Below are positions 25,795 through 35,520 of a DNA stretch of 64,000 bases, piece after piece. Source of the DNA: Candidatus Chryseobacterium colombiense (GTDB lineage: Bacteria; Bacteroidota; Bacteroidia; Flavobacteriales; Weeksellaceae); assembly GCA_029203185.1 (NCBI GenBank), contig CP119310.1, positions 1,178,001 through 1,242,000 of the forward strand. Reading direction: 5' to 3'. Numbering within the stretch: position 1 is the first letter of the stretch; every line of letters begins with the position of its first letter. The position numbers and the translations under genes are program-made. The notes beneath the pieces are model-generated. The model had not been told where the DNA came from. It worked only from the letters and a program-made list of their open reading frames with translations, and did no database searches.

Positions 25795-26943
25795 ATGATT
25801 CAACTTCCTGTATCCAAACTTTCCAACGTAGGAACTACCATATTCAGCCGGATGACCCAGCTTGCCAATGAAAATGAAGCCATCAATCTATCACAGGGAT
25901 TCCCTGATTTCATGCCCGATGCTGAGCTCCTGAATTATGTAGATCATTTTATCAAAAAAGGATTTAATCAATATGCTCCCATGGGCGGAATGATCGGTTT
26001 GAAGGAAGAAATTGCCCGAAAAATTGAGAACGCTCATCAGGCTATTTATCACCCCGATACTGAAATAACAGTTACCGCAGGAGGAACACAGGCTATTTTT
26101 ACCGCCATCGCCACTTTTGTAAAAAAAGAAGATGAGGTGATTATTTTTGAGCCGGCTTACGACTGCTACGAACCTACCGTTGAGCTTTTCGGTGGAATTA
26201 TAAAACGTTTTGAAATGAAAGCTCCCGACTATGAAATCGACTGGAATGCAGTAAAGAGTTTAGTTTCGGATAAAACCAAGATGATCATCCTGAACAATCC
26301 TAATAACCCTTCAGGAAGGATCTTAAAAGAAAAAGATATTCAGGAATTAATTAATATTGTAAAAGGTACTTCAATCCTAATTTTAAGCGATGAGGTGTAT
26401 GAAAATATTGTTTTTGACGGCAAGCAGCATCTGAGCATCTGCAAATACCCGGAGCTTAAAGAAAGAAGTCTTCTGGTAGCTTCGTTCGGAAAACTGTTTC
26501 ACGTTACGGGCTGGAAAGTAGGGTATTGTGCAGCGCCTAAAAACCTGACCGACGAGTTCAGAAAGATTCATCAGTTTAATGTTTTTTCTGTTAATACGCC
26601 TATCCAGATGGCGTTGGCCGAGTATATGAAAAATGATGAACACTACAGCCAGCTTAATCAGTTTTTTCAGGAAAAGAGAGACTTTTTAAGACAGGGATTG
26701 GCGACAACTCCTTTTGAGCTTTTAGATTGTGAAGGCACCTATTTCCAGGCTTTGAAATATGACAAGATCTCTGATAAGAACGATCTGGATTTTGCAAGTG
26801 AACTGACCATCACCCATAAAGTGGCCAGTGTTCCGTTCTCTTCTTTTTATAAAAATAAAAGAAATGACCACGTGATCAGGCTGTGCTTTGCCAAAAAACA
26901 GGAAACTTTGGAAAGGGCCCTTGAAAACCTGGCTAAGTTATAA
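25795..26943 (+). CDS. Methionine aminotransferase (class I/II PLP aminotransferase)
   Basis: From the ATG at 25795 the product has 382 residues. The frame opens at a GTG 21 bases upstream, but the family begins near MIQLPVSKLSNVGTTIFSRM. PLP-fold signatures include INLSQGFPDF, NQYAPMGGMIGLKEEIA, then VTAGGTQAIFTAIATFV, the NNPNNPSGRI loop, LSDEVYENI, and the Schiff-base lysine in ASFGKLFHVTGWKVGYC. The pattern is that of YbdL/kynurenine aminotransferase-like enzymes acting on methionine in its salvage pathway. It converges with the cls gene with five bases between. Confidence 0.87.
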   Translation: MIQLPVSKLSNVGTTIFSRMTQLANENEAINLSQGFPDFMPDAELLNYVDHFIKKGFNQYAPMGGMIGLKEEIARKIENAHQAIYHPDTEITVTAGGTQAIFTAIATFVKKEDEVIIFEPAYDCYEPTVELFGGIIKRFEMKAPDYEIDWNAVKSLVSDKTKMIILNNPNNPSGRILKEKDIQELINIVKGTSILILSDEVYENIVFDGKQHLSICKYPELKERSLLVASFGKLFHVTGWKVGYCAAPKNLTDEFRKIHQFNVFSVNTPIQMALAEYMKNDEHYSQLNQFFQEKRDFLRQGLATTPFELLDCEGTYFQALKYDKISDKNDLDFASELTITHKVASVPFSSFYKNKRNDHVIRLCFAKKQETLERALENLAKL

Positions 26944-26948
26944 TCCTT

Positions 26949-28415
26949 CTACATGAGTGGAGAAAGAAGCCTTGCCAGATGTTCAAAAAACACCTTATAC
27001 TTTGGCCTTTTTCTCCATTCATCCAAGGACAGCTCTACGCAGTCTTTCATATCTTCCAGGAAAACTGCTTCCAGTCTTTGATTCGTTTCCTGATCAAAAA
27101 TCAGGGTATTGACTTCAAAATTCAGTTCCTGACTTCTTACATCCATGTTGGCTGTTCCCACACTGGAAAAATCATTATCTACGATCATGGTTTTGGAATG
27201 AATAAAGCCTTTCTGATAAAAGAATATACGGACTTTATTTTCCAGCAGCCCTTCATAATAAGAATATGCCGCAGAATTCACGATAACCGAATCCCCTTGT
27301 TCAGGAACCATGAGCCTTACATCCAGTCCCGCCTGTGCTACCTGTTTTATCGCATTTAAAATAGTTTCCACAGGAATAAAATAAGGCGTCACAATATATA
27401 CTCTTTTTTTCGCGGACAAAATCGCAGAACTTGTACTCAGCATGATTACAGGGCTTGTATCAGGTCCGCTTGCAGCTGCCTGAACCAGTTTATTCCCTTC
27501 AAATTCATCATGATAATCAAAATAGTCTTTCGAAAGCTGAGGAATTTTCTCTGTGGCAAATACCCAGTTGGTCAGAAATAAAAACTGAAAATAAAACGCC
27601 GAATTGCCTCTTAAATACAGATGAATATCCCGCCAGTATTGTTGGGCATTAGGATTAATATACTTGTCAGAAACATTGATCCCACCTGTAAAAACTTCTT
27701 TTCCGTCGATAATAATGATCTTGCGGTGATCTCTGTAATTAACCCGGTTAGCCAAAAGCCTGAAGGTAATTTTATTGACCGGAGATACTTCAATGCCTGC
27801 AGCTTTTAGTTTTGCAATCAGCTTTTTACCAATCTTGCCGCTTCCCAGCGCATCATACAAGAACCGGATCACAATCCCTTCTTGGGCTTTAAGAATCAGT
27901 AACTCTGCAAGTTCATTTCCAATCCTGTCATTTTCATAGATATAGTATTCTAAATGAATGTGGTGTTTTGCCTTCCGGATGCATTCCAGCACCTTGGCAA
28001 ATTTTTCTTCTCCATTCACCAGTATTTCCACCTCATTTTTTGAAGATAAAGGAGAATGCGCCGCATTGTAAAGGAAATTGATGGTGGTACTATATTCCTT
28101 CAGCTTATTTTCGCTTTTGTTTAAAGATTCAAAATGGGTCTTTTCGATATAATTCTGAATATCCCGGTAGATTTTTTCATTGATCTCAAACTTAAAATTA
28201 TAGAATTTGTTTTTCCGGTAATTGACTCCAAAAACAAAATAAATAACGATACCTACCACCGGAATAAATATAATCAGCAATAAATACGCTAAGGTTTTAC
28301 TGGTCGTTTTGGTATCCATAATAATTTTACCCGCAAGAAGAACCACTGCGGCAAAATACATTATTTCCAGAATAAGCAAAATATAAGGGAACTGATCTAA
28401 AAACTCTTTCACCAT
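26949..28415 (-). CDS. cls: Cardiolipin synthase
   Basis: The 488-residue membrane enzyme condenses two phosphatidylglycerol molecules to cardiolipin. Two hydrophobic segments lie at the N-terminus (about 9-32 and 38-63). The two phospholipase D HKD motifs are complete: HRKIIIIDGKEVFTGGIN near the middle and HSKTMIVDNDFSSVGTANMD near the C-terminus. The length and the order of parts match the ClsA type. It is a single gene. Confidence 0.93.
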   Translation of the reverse strand: MVKEFLDQFPYILLILEIMYFAAVVLLAGKIIMDTKTTSKTLAYLLLIIFIPVVGIVIYFVFGVNYRKNKFYNFKFEINEKIYRDIQNYIEKTHFESLNKSENKLKEYSTTINFLYNAAHSPLSSKNEVEILVNGEEKFAKVLECIRKAKHHIHLEYYIYENDRIGNELAELLILKAQEGIVIRFLYDALGSGKIGKKLIAKLKAAGIEVSPVNKITFRLLANRVNYRDHRKIIIIDGKEVFTGGINVSDKYINPNAQQYWRDIHLYLRGNSAFYFQFLFLTNWVFATEKIPQLSKDYFDYHDEFEGNKLVQAAASGPDTSPVIMLSTSSAILSAKKRVYIVTPYFIPVETILNAIKQVAQAGLDVRLMVPEQGDSVIVNSAAYSYYEGLLENKVRIFFYQKGFIHSKTMIVDNDFSSVGTANMDVRSQELNFEVNTLIFDQETNQRLEAVFLEDMKDCVELSLDEWRKRPKYKVFFEHLARLLSPLM

Positions 28416-28460
28416 AAGAATATGATAGTCCTGTTTTTAAACTAACCTAATAAAGATATA

Positions 28461-28496
28461 AAAAAAAGCGGTAGAAAACTACCGCCTGATTTTTTA
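28461..28496 (-). terminator. Terminator of the SDR gene
   Basis: GCGGTAG (28468-28474) pairs with CTACCGC (28479-28485) around AAAA. On the minus strand the stem runs into an 8-base T run. Confidence 0.8.
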
Positions 28497-29258
28497 AAAG
28501 AACATTCCTCCCGAAACTTCTATTCTTTGCGCAGTAATCCATCCTGCGTCTTCTGTACATAAAAAGGCTATCACTCCCCCGATATCATCAGGCAGACCGG
28601 CTCTTCCCAACGCTGTATTGTTCGAAACCATTGCATTGACATTTTTATCGTCTCTGGTTCTTCCCCCACCGAAATCGGTTTCGATAGCACCGGGAGCCAC
28701 TGCATTTACTTTAATTCTTCTCGGTCCCAATTCCTTTGCCATATACTTGCTCAGCTGATCAATCGCAGCCTTCATAGAACCATAAACCGCAGAGCCCGGC
28801 ATTGCAAATCTTGCCAAACCTGAAGAAAGATTGATGATTCCGCCATTGTCGTTCATAAATGGTAAAAACTTCTGAGTCAGGAAAAATACGCCTTTAAAGT
28901 GAATATCTACCATATCGTCAAGCTGTTCTTCCGTAACCTCAGTGATGGGTGAATACAGCGCTGTTCCTGCATTATTGACCAAATAATCAATATTTCTGCT
29001 TCCTGTATTTTCTTCCAGATGATCTCCGACCTGTTTTATAAAAGCATCAAAGCTTTTGGTATCTTTTGTATCCAGCTGATACGCGATCGCCTTTCTTCCC
29101 AGCGCCTGAATTTCTTCAACAACACGGTTAGCTTCTTCCTGATTGCTTCTGTAAGTAATGATGACATCCAATCCTTTTTGAGCGATTTTAATGGCTGAGT
29201 TTTTTCCCAGTCCGCGGCTTCCTCCGGTTACCAATGCGATTTTTGTTCTTGTTTCCAT
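28494..29258 (-). CDS. Short-chain dehydrogenase/reductase (SDR)
   Basis: The 254-residue cytoplasmic enzyme has the classical SDR fold. The cofactor motif VTGGSRGLGKNSAI is near the N-terminus, NNAG (YLVNNAGTALYS) in the middle, and the catalytic IINLSSGLARFAMPGSAVYG then SMK gives Ser and the YxxxK pair. The arginines and TYRSN after strand 2 suggest NADP(H). The substrate cannot be read. An AraC regulator gene lies 87 bases upstream on the same strand, an arrangement often seen when the regulator controls the enzyme. Confidence 0.88.
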   Translation of the reverse strand: METRTKIALVTGGSRGLGKNSAIKIAQKGLDVIITYRSNQEEANRVVEEIQALGRKAIAYQLDTKDTKSFDAFIKQVGDHLEENTGSRNIDYLVNNAGTALYSPITEVTEEQLDDMVDIHFKGVFFLTQKFLPFMNDNGGIINLSSGLARFAMPGSAVYGSMKAAIDQLSKYMAKELGPRRIKVNAVAPGAIETDFGGGRTRDDKNVNAMVSNNTALGRAGLPDDIGGVIAFLCTEDAGWITAQRIEVSGGMFF

Positions 29259-29345
29259 TTATTGTTTGTTTTTGATGATACAAAGTTCTGACAATTTAGG
29301 GATGAAGTGTTTGCTTGAATCAAACAGAAATTTGCAAAATTCAAA

Positions 29346-30293
29346 TCATGAACGAAATTCCAACGGAGCCAGTGAGGTTTTCTTTTTAAAGAAGTTCGAA
29401 AAATGGGCTATTTCTTCAAAACCTAACGAATAGGCAATCTCGGAAACATTCCATTTGGTCTGCTTCAAAAGGATTTTGGCTTCCTGGATGATTCTTTCCG
29501 CAATAATCTCTGTAGTAGTTTTCCCGGTGCTTTCCTTTAATTTTTTGTTGAGATAATTCACATGCACTGACAATCGGTCCGCATAATCTTTCGCACTTTT
29601 CAACTGCAGTCGTTGGTCTGAATTTTCAATCGGAAACTGCCTTTCCAGCAATTCTATAAACAACGAAACTACCCGCAATGAAGCATCATTCGAGGTTGAC
29701 AGTTTGGAAGCCGGCTGCAGCTTCTGACCGTAATGAATCAGCTCCAGCACATAGTTTCTGATCAGATCATATTTAAAAATATAATCGGAATCGATCTCTT
29801 TTTTGATCTTGGCATACAACTGCTCTATCTCGTCTGCCAGTGCATCATCAATTTCAAACAGCGGAATATTTCCCGGCTGAAAAATCGGTAAATCCTCAAG
29901 CGTACTGTGAGATTTATCTTTGATAAAAAAATCTTCCGTAAATACACAAAAGCTTCCCGATTGTTTCGGATCTTCAGGCACCCAATGGTAAGGCACCTTG
30001 GGAGTTGCAAACAGCAAAGCATTCTTTTCGATCTGAATAATTTTATCTGCATATTCCGCACGGTTCCGTCCTCTGATAAGGCTTATTTTATAGTATTTCC
30101 TCCTGTTATAAGGCATTTCTGAGGTCGTCTTTACTCGTTCAATCGTCTGGGCAATATCAAATACATTAAAATGACCGATGTCTTTATGCAGCCCTTTAGG
30201 AAAGATCGTTTCTATATCTGTTCCCAGTTTCTCGGTCATTTCCTTATAGAAATCATCGAGAGAAGTATATGAGGTATGCAATGTTTTTTCCAT
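29346..30293 (-). CDS. AraC family transcriptional regulator
   Basis: The 315-residue protein has an N-terminal ligand-binding-like region (about 1-200) with PYNRRKYYKISLIRGRNRAE. It ends in the double helix-turn-helix domain of AraC/XylS proteins (about 215-315). The second helix-turn-helix reads KWNVSEIAYSLGFEEIAHFS and then NFFKKKTSLAPLEFR, the strongest family signature. Effector and targets are unknown; the SDR gene directly downstream is a likely target. Confidence 0.88.
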   Translation of the reverse strand: MEKTLHTSYTSLDDFYKEMTEKLGTDIETIFPKGLHKDIGHFNVFDIAQTIERVKTTSEMPYNRRKYYKISLIRGRNRAEYADKIIQIEKNALLFATPKVPYHWVPEDPKQSGSFCVFTEDFFIKDKSHSTLEDLPIFQPGNIPLFEIDDALADEIEQLYAKIKKEIDSDYIFKYDLIRNYVLELIHYGQKLQPASKLSTSNDASLRVVSLFIELLERQFPIENSDQRLQLKSAKDYADRLSVHVNYLNKKLKESTGKTTTEIIAERIIQEAKILLKQTKWNVSEIAYSLGFEEIAHFSNFFKKKTSLAPLEFRS

Positions 30294-30360
30294 AGCATTA
30301 ATTTGTAAAAATCAAATGTACAAAATAAATACAATTAAGATTTCACATCCTCATCATATT

Positions 30361-31428
30361 CTATATCACAATACCTCCAATCATTTCCAGCGTCCATTTC
30401 TCGTTTTTATATTCTGCCGCATAATCATTCGTATAGCTGCTTCCTGATTTGGAAATATAAAATCTATTCGGATTATTTTGATCTCTTTTCATTTTGGAAA
30501 TCCCATTTCTACTTACATCTGTAATTTTTGTATAATAAGTCTTTTCTTTATCATTTTCAGGAATAAAAAGAACTCTTATTTCAGGATTGATCTGATGAAA
30601 ATAATCACAATCACTCCGGAATATTTCAAAGGTGTAATGCGCCTTTTTAAAATCCATATCTTCTGTATAAGAAGGAAGCAATAAAGTATAAAGTTCGGAA
30701 AATTTGTTCTTTTCAGATTTATATAGCGGATTCATATCCTCAAAATCGTTGATTCCGTCACCATCTGTATCTTTATTATTGGGATTTAAGGCAAATGTCT
30801 TTTCAAAAATATCATTATAACCATCCTGATCAGAGTCTTTCATCAGATCATCCAATTTTATTCTAAATAGCTTTCCGTCTTCCATCGCGGAATAATCGTC
30901 ATAACCGGGCAAACCGGGAACCTTGATGATTTTCACCAGGCTTCCTTCAAACTGCAGGAATCCATCTTTAATGAGAGGTCTTTCCTGAACCTCATTGATA
31001 TAATAATGGCTAAAACTTAATCCTAAAAAATAAGCGGAAGGCTTGTCATTTTCGATTTTCATCAGCCAAAATCCCAATGTATTTCTTCCCAGTGCATATA
31101 AAACATTTCCAACCTGCTGCGTTGCAGAATAAGAAAAATAATCTGGAATTTTTTCATGAAAAAGCTTATATTCTTCCTTTTTCGCGTTCCATCTTTCTTC
31201 GGAAAACCCTCCTTTGGATTCTGTACTGTCCTTTTTAAAGCTTCTGTAATCTTTAAGGTCGTTAATCTGGAGATAACCCGGTTTTTCACTAAGAATTTCT
31301 TTCACCGTGTAAGGCTCTTTCTCAACATATACAGGCTTTTCTTCTTTTTTAATAAAGCAATTATCTTCAATCGTATTTTTGGAACAAGAGAGTAAGAAAG
31401 CGAGAATGGCAAAATATAAAATCTTCAT
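30361..31428 (-). CDS. Lipoprotein with calcium-binding thrombospondin type 3-like motifs
   Basis: The 355-residue product has a lipoprotein signal peptide with the lipobox FLLSC (cysteine about 16). In the middle are two DxDxDG-type calcium loops: DSDQDGYNDIFEKTF and NKDTDGDGINDFEDMNPL, the thrombospondin type 3 / EF-hand-like pattern. The flanking domains are not recognised, with a tyrosine-rich C-terminus. It probably sits in the outer membrane or periplasm. It is a single gene between AraC and ychF. Confidence 0.75.
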   Translation of the reverse strand: MKILYFAILAFLLSCSKNTIEDNCFIKKEEKPVYVEKEPYTVKEILSEKPGYLQINDLKDYRSFKKDSTESKGGFSEERWNAKKEEYKLFHEKIPDYFSYSATQQVGNVLYALGRNTLGFWLMKIENDKPSAYFLGLSFSHYYINEVQERPLIKDGFLQFEGSLVKIIKVPGLPGYDDYSAMEDGKLFRIKLDDLMKDSDQDGYNDIFEKTFALNPNNKDTDGDGINDFEDMNPLYKSEKNKFSELYTLLLPSYTEDMDFKKAHYTFEIFRSDCDYFHQINPEIRVLFIPENDKEKTYYTKITDVSRNGISKMKRDQNNPNRFYISKSGSSYTNDYAAEYKNEKWTLEMIGGIVI

Positions 31429-31453
31429 TTATTAAAAGTTTCACATAGGAATG

Positions 31454-31489
31454 CAAAAAGCGCTCCCAAAATACATTGGCAGCGCTTTT
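31454..31489 (-). terminator. Terminator downstream of ychF
   Basis: AAAAAGCGCT and AGCGCTTTT pair, with CC/GG extending the stem. It lies between the ychF stop and the lipoprotein gene start, with a T run on the minus strand. Confidence 0.7.
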
Positions 31490-31515
31490 CATTTATAACT
31501 AACTTTAATATTTTC

Positions 31516-32607
31516 TTATACGTTGAATCTAAAGTGCATGATGTCTCCATCTTTCACAATATATTCTTTACCTTCTACAGAAAGTTTTCCGGCTTCTTTT
31601 ACTTTTGCTTCAGAACCGTACTGCATATAATCGTCATACTTGATTACTTCCGCACGGATGAATCCTTTTTCAAAGTCTGTGTGAATCACACCAGCCGCCT
31701 GAGGAGCTGTCCAGCCCTGCCCGATCGTCCATGCTCTTACTTCTTTTACCCCAGCTGTAAAATACGTCTGAAGTTTCAATAAATCATATGCTTTTCTGAT
31801 CAAACGGTTCACTCCCGGTTCTGTAAGGCCTAATTCTTCAAGGAAAATTTCTCTTTCCTCATACGTCTCCAGTTCATTGATATCCGCTTCGATCTGAGCT
31901 GCCAAAACTACTGTTTCAGCGCCTTCTCCTTTCGCCATTTCTTCAATTTTACCAATCCACTCATTTCCGTTTTTAATAGAATTTTCATCTACGTTACAAA
32001 CGTAAAGAACTGGCTTATTGGTCAACAACTGAACTTCCCCGATCACTGATGCTGTAAAATCATCCGTTGCAAATTCTCTGGCATTTCTACCATCTTCAAG
32101 GTGCTTCTGAAGATTCTGAAGTGTTTCGTATGTCAGGATATCTTCTTTCTTCCCTGATTTGATGAACTTCTTAGCTTTTTCTACTGCTTTTCCTACCGTC
32201 TCTAAATCTTTCAGCTGAAGCTCAATGTCGATAATTTCTTTATCTCTTAACGGATCTACCGAACCTTCCACGTGAACGATATTTCCGTTGTCAAAACATC
32301 TTAAAACGTGGATGATCGCTTCACACTCGCGGATATTAGCAAGGAACTGATTTCCTAACCCTTCTCCTTTGCTTGCTCCTTTTACCAAACCGGCAATATC
32401 TACGATTTCAACAACAGCAGGCAACACTCTCTCAGGTTTTACTATTTTTTCCAGTTCAAACAATCTATGATCCGGTACGGAAACCGTTCCCAGGTTAGGT
32501 TCGATGGTACAGAAAGGATAGTTTGCCGACTGTGCTTTGGCGTTGCTCAGGCAGTTAAAAAGAGTTGATTTACCTACATTCGGTAAGCCTACGATTCCAC
32601 ATTTCAT
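31516..32607 (-). CDS. ychF: Redox-regulated ATPase YchF (Obg-family)
   Basis: The 363-residue cytoplasmic P-loop protein binds ribosomes and uses ATP rather than GTP. Its G1 motif is GLPNVGKSTLFN (6-17), followed by the switch region YPFCTIEPNLG and the G3 motif DIAGLVKGASKGEGLGNQFL. The specificity motif is NVDE in place of NKxD, which explains ATP preference. The TGS domain at the C-terminus includes VRAWTIGQGWTAPQAAGVIH and HTDFEKGFIRAEVIKYDDY. A -7 element lies about 75 bases upstream. Confidence 0.95.
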   Translation of the reverse strand: MKCGIVGLPNVGKSTLFNCLSNAKAQSANYPFCTIEPNLGTVSVPDHRLFELEKIVKPERVLPAVVEIVDIAGLVKGASKGEGLGNQFLANIRECEAIIHVLRCFDNGNIVHVEGSVDPLRDKEIIDIELQLKDLETVGKAVEKAKKFIKSGKKEDILTYETLQNLQKHLEDGRNAREFATDDFTASVIGEVQLLTNKPVLYVCNVDENSIKNGNEWIGKIEEMAKGEGAETVVLAAQIEADINELETYEEREIFLEELGLTEPGVNRLIRKAYDLLKLQTYFTAGVKEVRAWTIGQGWTAPQAAGVIHTDFEKGFIRAEVIKYDDYMQYGSEAKVKEAGKLSVEGKEYIVKDGDIMHFRFNV

Positions 32608-32680
32608 AACGTTAGATTCAAAGTTTAAGGGTTAAAGTTTAAGGTCCCCTACGATGAGTTACCTTATTACTTTCAGCGTG

Positions 32681-32688
32681 CAAAGATA
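32681..32688 (-). promoter_or_regulatory. -7 element for ychF
   Basis: On the minus strand TATCTTTG matches TAnnTTTG, giving a leader of about 65 bases. It lies between the OLD-type gene and ychF. No -33 TTG is visible. Confidence 0.45.
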
Positions 32689-32716
32689 GTGAAGTTTACT
32701 GGGATTTGAAAATGAT

Positions 32717-34672
32717 TTATTTATTATTAGATTTTTGAATGAAATCGTATAAAGATTCAATAATAGATACAATCTTAGGATTCTTCTTAAAATCTTCCCA
32801 CGTTATTTCTCCTTTTTCTGTTAGTTCCAATACTTTGTAGCTAACCTCCGCTTTATTTATAATTGTACCTTCAGCTTTATTCCATATTTTATTTAATTCC
32901 GGAGCGTTAGATTTGATATTTTTAAGAAGTTTTCCAATATATGCATCTTTATAAGTTTCCTCCTTTTTTCTACTCAAAGAGTCTGAAATTTGTTTTTGTA
33001 TTCTTTCTACATCTTCATCAGTTTTAACTTTTGTTTTATTACAAAAATGGATTAGAATCTTATCCCATACTTTAAACGGTAAAATATTCTCTACCTCTTT
33101 ATAATCTTTAGTTGTATAATATTCAAAATTCTCATTTTCTTTTGCTATTGCTTCGTAAATTTCATGCTTCTTATTTCTGTATTCACCGTCATAGTCAGAA
33201 ATTAAAAATATCTTGTTGTTAATTGAAAAAGCATTAATTTTTTCTTTCAGAACTTCCTCATCAAAGTTATAGTGATCAATATTGCTTCCTGCATATTCAA
33301 TAAATGCAAATTCAATATCTTCTTTAGGGTAAGTCTTATTTGAAACATCTCTACAATAAGCTTTTAAAAAAGCTTTCAAATAATTTCTGTCCGAAATTCC
33401 TTCAACCCAAATTGAACAATTAGCTAGAAACACAGAGGAATTTGTAACTCCTAAATATTGAAGTGCTGAATTATCACCATGATTAACATTCTTAACAACA
33501 AATTTATCCTTATCAATTTTATTAAAAAGGAAAATGGAAATATTCTCTTTTTCAATCGTTAAATCTAAAAAGTGATTAGAGTGTGTAGAAATAAAATAAA
33601 TCAGTTTTTTTTCTTTTAAAAATTCATTTGTGGTAATCTGTTCCAAAAATAAACGTTGCATTCCCGGATGAAGATTTATTTCAGGCTCATCAATGAAAAT
33701 TAGACTTTCATTTTCACAGGTATAAATTTTGTACATTAAAATAAATAATGCTTGAATTCCATCTCCTAATTCATGCAAATCTTTACTTTCTCCATCAATG
33801 TAAACATTAATTATTTCAGAATCATCCTTTCCATCATGTTTGTCATAAATATTGAATTTAGCAACTATTTCTATTTTCTTGTCTTGAAAAAAATATTTTG
33901 AAAGAAATTGTTCAAACTTTTCAAAAGATTCTCTTTTATCTTTTATATCATTTCTAATATTTACAATTTGACAATAAAGATCTAATCCAGTAAATACCTC
34001 TATTTTTTTAGGATCAAACTCATAATTTTTTATAATAGTATTTTTAAAAATGTCATCCGAAAGTTTAGAAAATGAATCTGATTTTTTAATAAAAAGAGAA
34101 TGTGCAGTTCTTAATGTAGGAATGAAAACTTGTTTCTTATTTTCGATAAAATTATAATGGATCATACTTTTCAATTCATTAAGCAAATTATAAATCATAA
34201 CTTTATAATCTCCTAATAATCTTGTATAATTATCTCTTCTAAATACCAGGGATAAATTTACACTCTCATTACCTGAAAGAACTTCAAGAATTTCAAGATT
34301 AAAATCAATCAATTTTAACATTTCAAATTGATTATATGAATAAATTAAATCTTTAAATAATATTTCTCCATTTGCATTTTGATACTTCTGATATTTTACA
34401 TTTCTATGAATATTATGTGCTCCAAATTTATTTTCATTTATTATTGAATTATACTTTAAAATAATACTTTGCATATAATATCGGTTTTCATAAAAACAAG
34501 TTTTACACTTCAGAAAATTTCTGATAAACCTACTTTTACCGCTATTATTAGCTCCTACTAGAATATTTATATTAGATAAATCTTTTAATCTTTCTAATTT
34601 TTCGTCAATATCATTAAAATAGCTCTCATAATCTTTCTCCTCAGAAAAAATAATATCAAATTTATTGTCCAT
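32717..34672 (-). CDS. OLD-family ATPase with TOPRIM nuclease domain (probable defence gene)
   Basis: The 651-residue protein has an ABC-type ATPase followed by a TOPRIM domain, the OLD nuclease layout. Walker A is GANNSGKS (40-47), the signature-like LGDGIQALF is at 302-310, Walker B is SLIFIDEPE (323-331) with ISTHSNHF after it. The TOPRIM part carries VEGISDRNY (E424) and ISDYDGE (D493, D495). OLD proteins and the related GajA act against phages. No UvrD-like GajB, reverse transcriptase or other partner is adjacent, so this would be a single-gene (class 1) OLD. Its AT-richness and its place between housekeeping genes suggest acquisition. Its role is inferred. Confidence 0.8.
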   Translation of the reverse strand: MDNKFDIIFSEEKDYESYFNDIDEKLERLKDLSNINILVGANNSGKSRFIRNFLKCKTCFYENRYYMQSIILKYNSIINENKFGAHNIHRNVKYQKYQNANGEILFKDLIYSYNQFEMLKLIDFNLEILEVLSGNESVNLSLVFRRDNYTRLLGDYKVMIYNLLNELKSMIHYNFIENKKQVFIPTLRTAHSLFIKKSDSFSKLSDDIFKNTIIKNYEFDPKKIEVFTGLDLYCQIVNIRNDIKDKRESFEKFEQFLSKYFFQDKKIEIVAKFNIYDKHDGKDDSEIINVYIDGESKDLHELGDGIQALFILMYKIYTCENESLIFIDEPEINLHPGMQRLFLEQITTNEFLKEKKLIYFISTHSNHFLDLTIEKENISIFLFNKIDKDKFVVKNVNHGDNSALQYLGVTNSSVFLANCSIWVEGISDRNYLKAFLKAYCRDVSNKTYPKEDIEFAFIEYAGSNIDHYNFDEEVLKEKINAFSINNKIFLISDYDGEYRNKKHEIYEAIAKENENFEYYTTKDYKEVENILPFKVWDKILIHFCNKTKVKTDEDVERIQKQISDSLSRKKEETYKDAYIGKLLKNIKSNAPELNKIWNKAEGTIINKAEVSYKVLELTEKGEITWEDFKKNPKIVSIIESLYDFIQKSNNK

Positions 34673-34718
34673 TATTATTAGTTTTTCTCAAAAATATCAA
34701 AAACTAAATCATAAAAAA

Positions 34719-34742
34719 AATCCACCGGTATTCCGGCGGATT
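34719..34742 (-). terminator. Terminator of the ferritin gene
   Basis: AATCCACCGG (34719-34728) pairs with CCGGCGGATT (34733-34742) with one wobble around TATT. The minus strand continues as an 8-base T run. Confidence 0.85.
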
Positions 34743-34771
34743 GTAAACTGTAAGATTCTTAATTATTTTAT

Positions 34772-35323
34772 CTAGGGATTAGCTCCCGTTGCTTCCTGCG
34801 CCAAAGGGACATCATTCGGTGCTGAAGCCAGGGCACTGTCGAGCGTGAATAAAGATTCATCGGTCGCTCTGTCACCTCCGGCAATTTTTAATTTATCGAT
34901 CAGGTTCTGAGCCAGTGTTTCTTCTTCGATCTGTTCCTGAACGAACCACTGCATGAAATTCCAGGTAGCCCAGTCTTTTTCTTCCAGGGCTAAATCAACA
35001 ATTTTATAGATGGCTGTTGTATTATCCACTTCATGCTGAAATACCCCGTCAAAGCAAGCTGACAATGATTCAGGATCAGCCGGAGGAGCCGGAATCGCCT
35101 CTACTTTAGGCTTTCCTCCTCTGTTCAGAATGTATTCCATGAACTTTATAGAATGATTTCTTTCTTCCTGGGCATGTCGGTAAAGGAAATTGGCAATTCC
35201 CTGATAGCCTTTATCATCCGCCCAGATTCCGTAGGATAAGAAAGTGTGGGATGCATGAATTTCTTTGTTCATTTGTGCGCTTAATGCTTTTTCCAGCGTG
35301 GGTGAAAGTCTGTTGGTATTCAT
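34772..35323 (-). CDS. Non-heme ferritin
   Basis: The 183-residue protein is a four-helix ferritin that stores iron in a 24-subunit shell in the cytoplasm. Ferroxidase residues are in ALSAQMNKEIHASHTFLSYG, HAQEERNHSIKFMEYILNRG and WFVQEQIEEE. The length is slightly above the usual 160-170 residues because of a tail rich in Ala and Pro (TLDSALASAPNDVPLAQEAT). The gene has its own terminator and lies upstream of the OLD-type gene on the same strand. Confidence 0.92.
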   Translation of the reverse strand: MNTNRLSPTLEKALSAQMNKEIHASHTFLSYGIWADDKGYQGIANFLYRHAQEERNHSIKFMEYILNRGGKPKVEAIPAPPADPESLSACFDGVFQHEVDNTTAIYKIVDLALEEKDWATWNFMQWFVQEQIEEETLAQNLIDKLKIAGGDRATDESLFTLDSALASAPNDVPLAQEATGANP

Positions 35324-35468
35324 AACTCATATTTTTTGTGATGGTAAGTTATGATGCAAAAATGATTCCGATCCCTTCTTCTCCTTATATAACACACAGT
35401 CATACAAACTCACAAAATACTGAAAAACAATAATTTAATTCAATAATTTATAGTTATTCTAAAATATA

Positions 35469-35496
35469 AAAACCGTTCCATAGACGGAACGGTTTT
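35469..35496 (-). terminator. Terminator of the DigH-like gene
   Basis: AAAACCGTTCC (35469-35479) pairs perfectly with GGAACGGTTTT (35486-35496). On the minus strand it runs into TTTTTATATTTT. Confidence 0.85.
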
Positions 35497-35520
35497 CTTT
35501 TTTAATAAATGAACAGCCAA

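Noticed and set aside
32717..35323. Gabija system (GajA + GajB)
   Set aside because: The OLD-type gene is flanked by ferritin and ychF. No UvrD-like helicase is encoded next to it.
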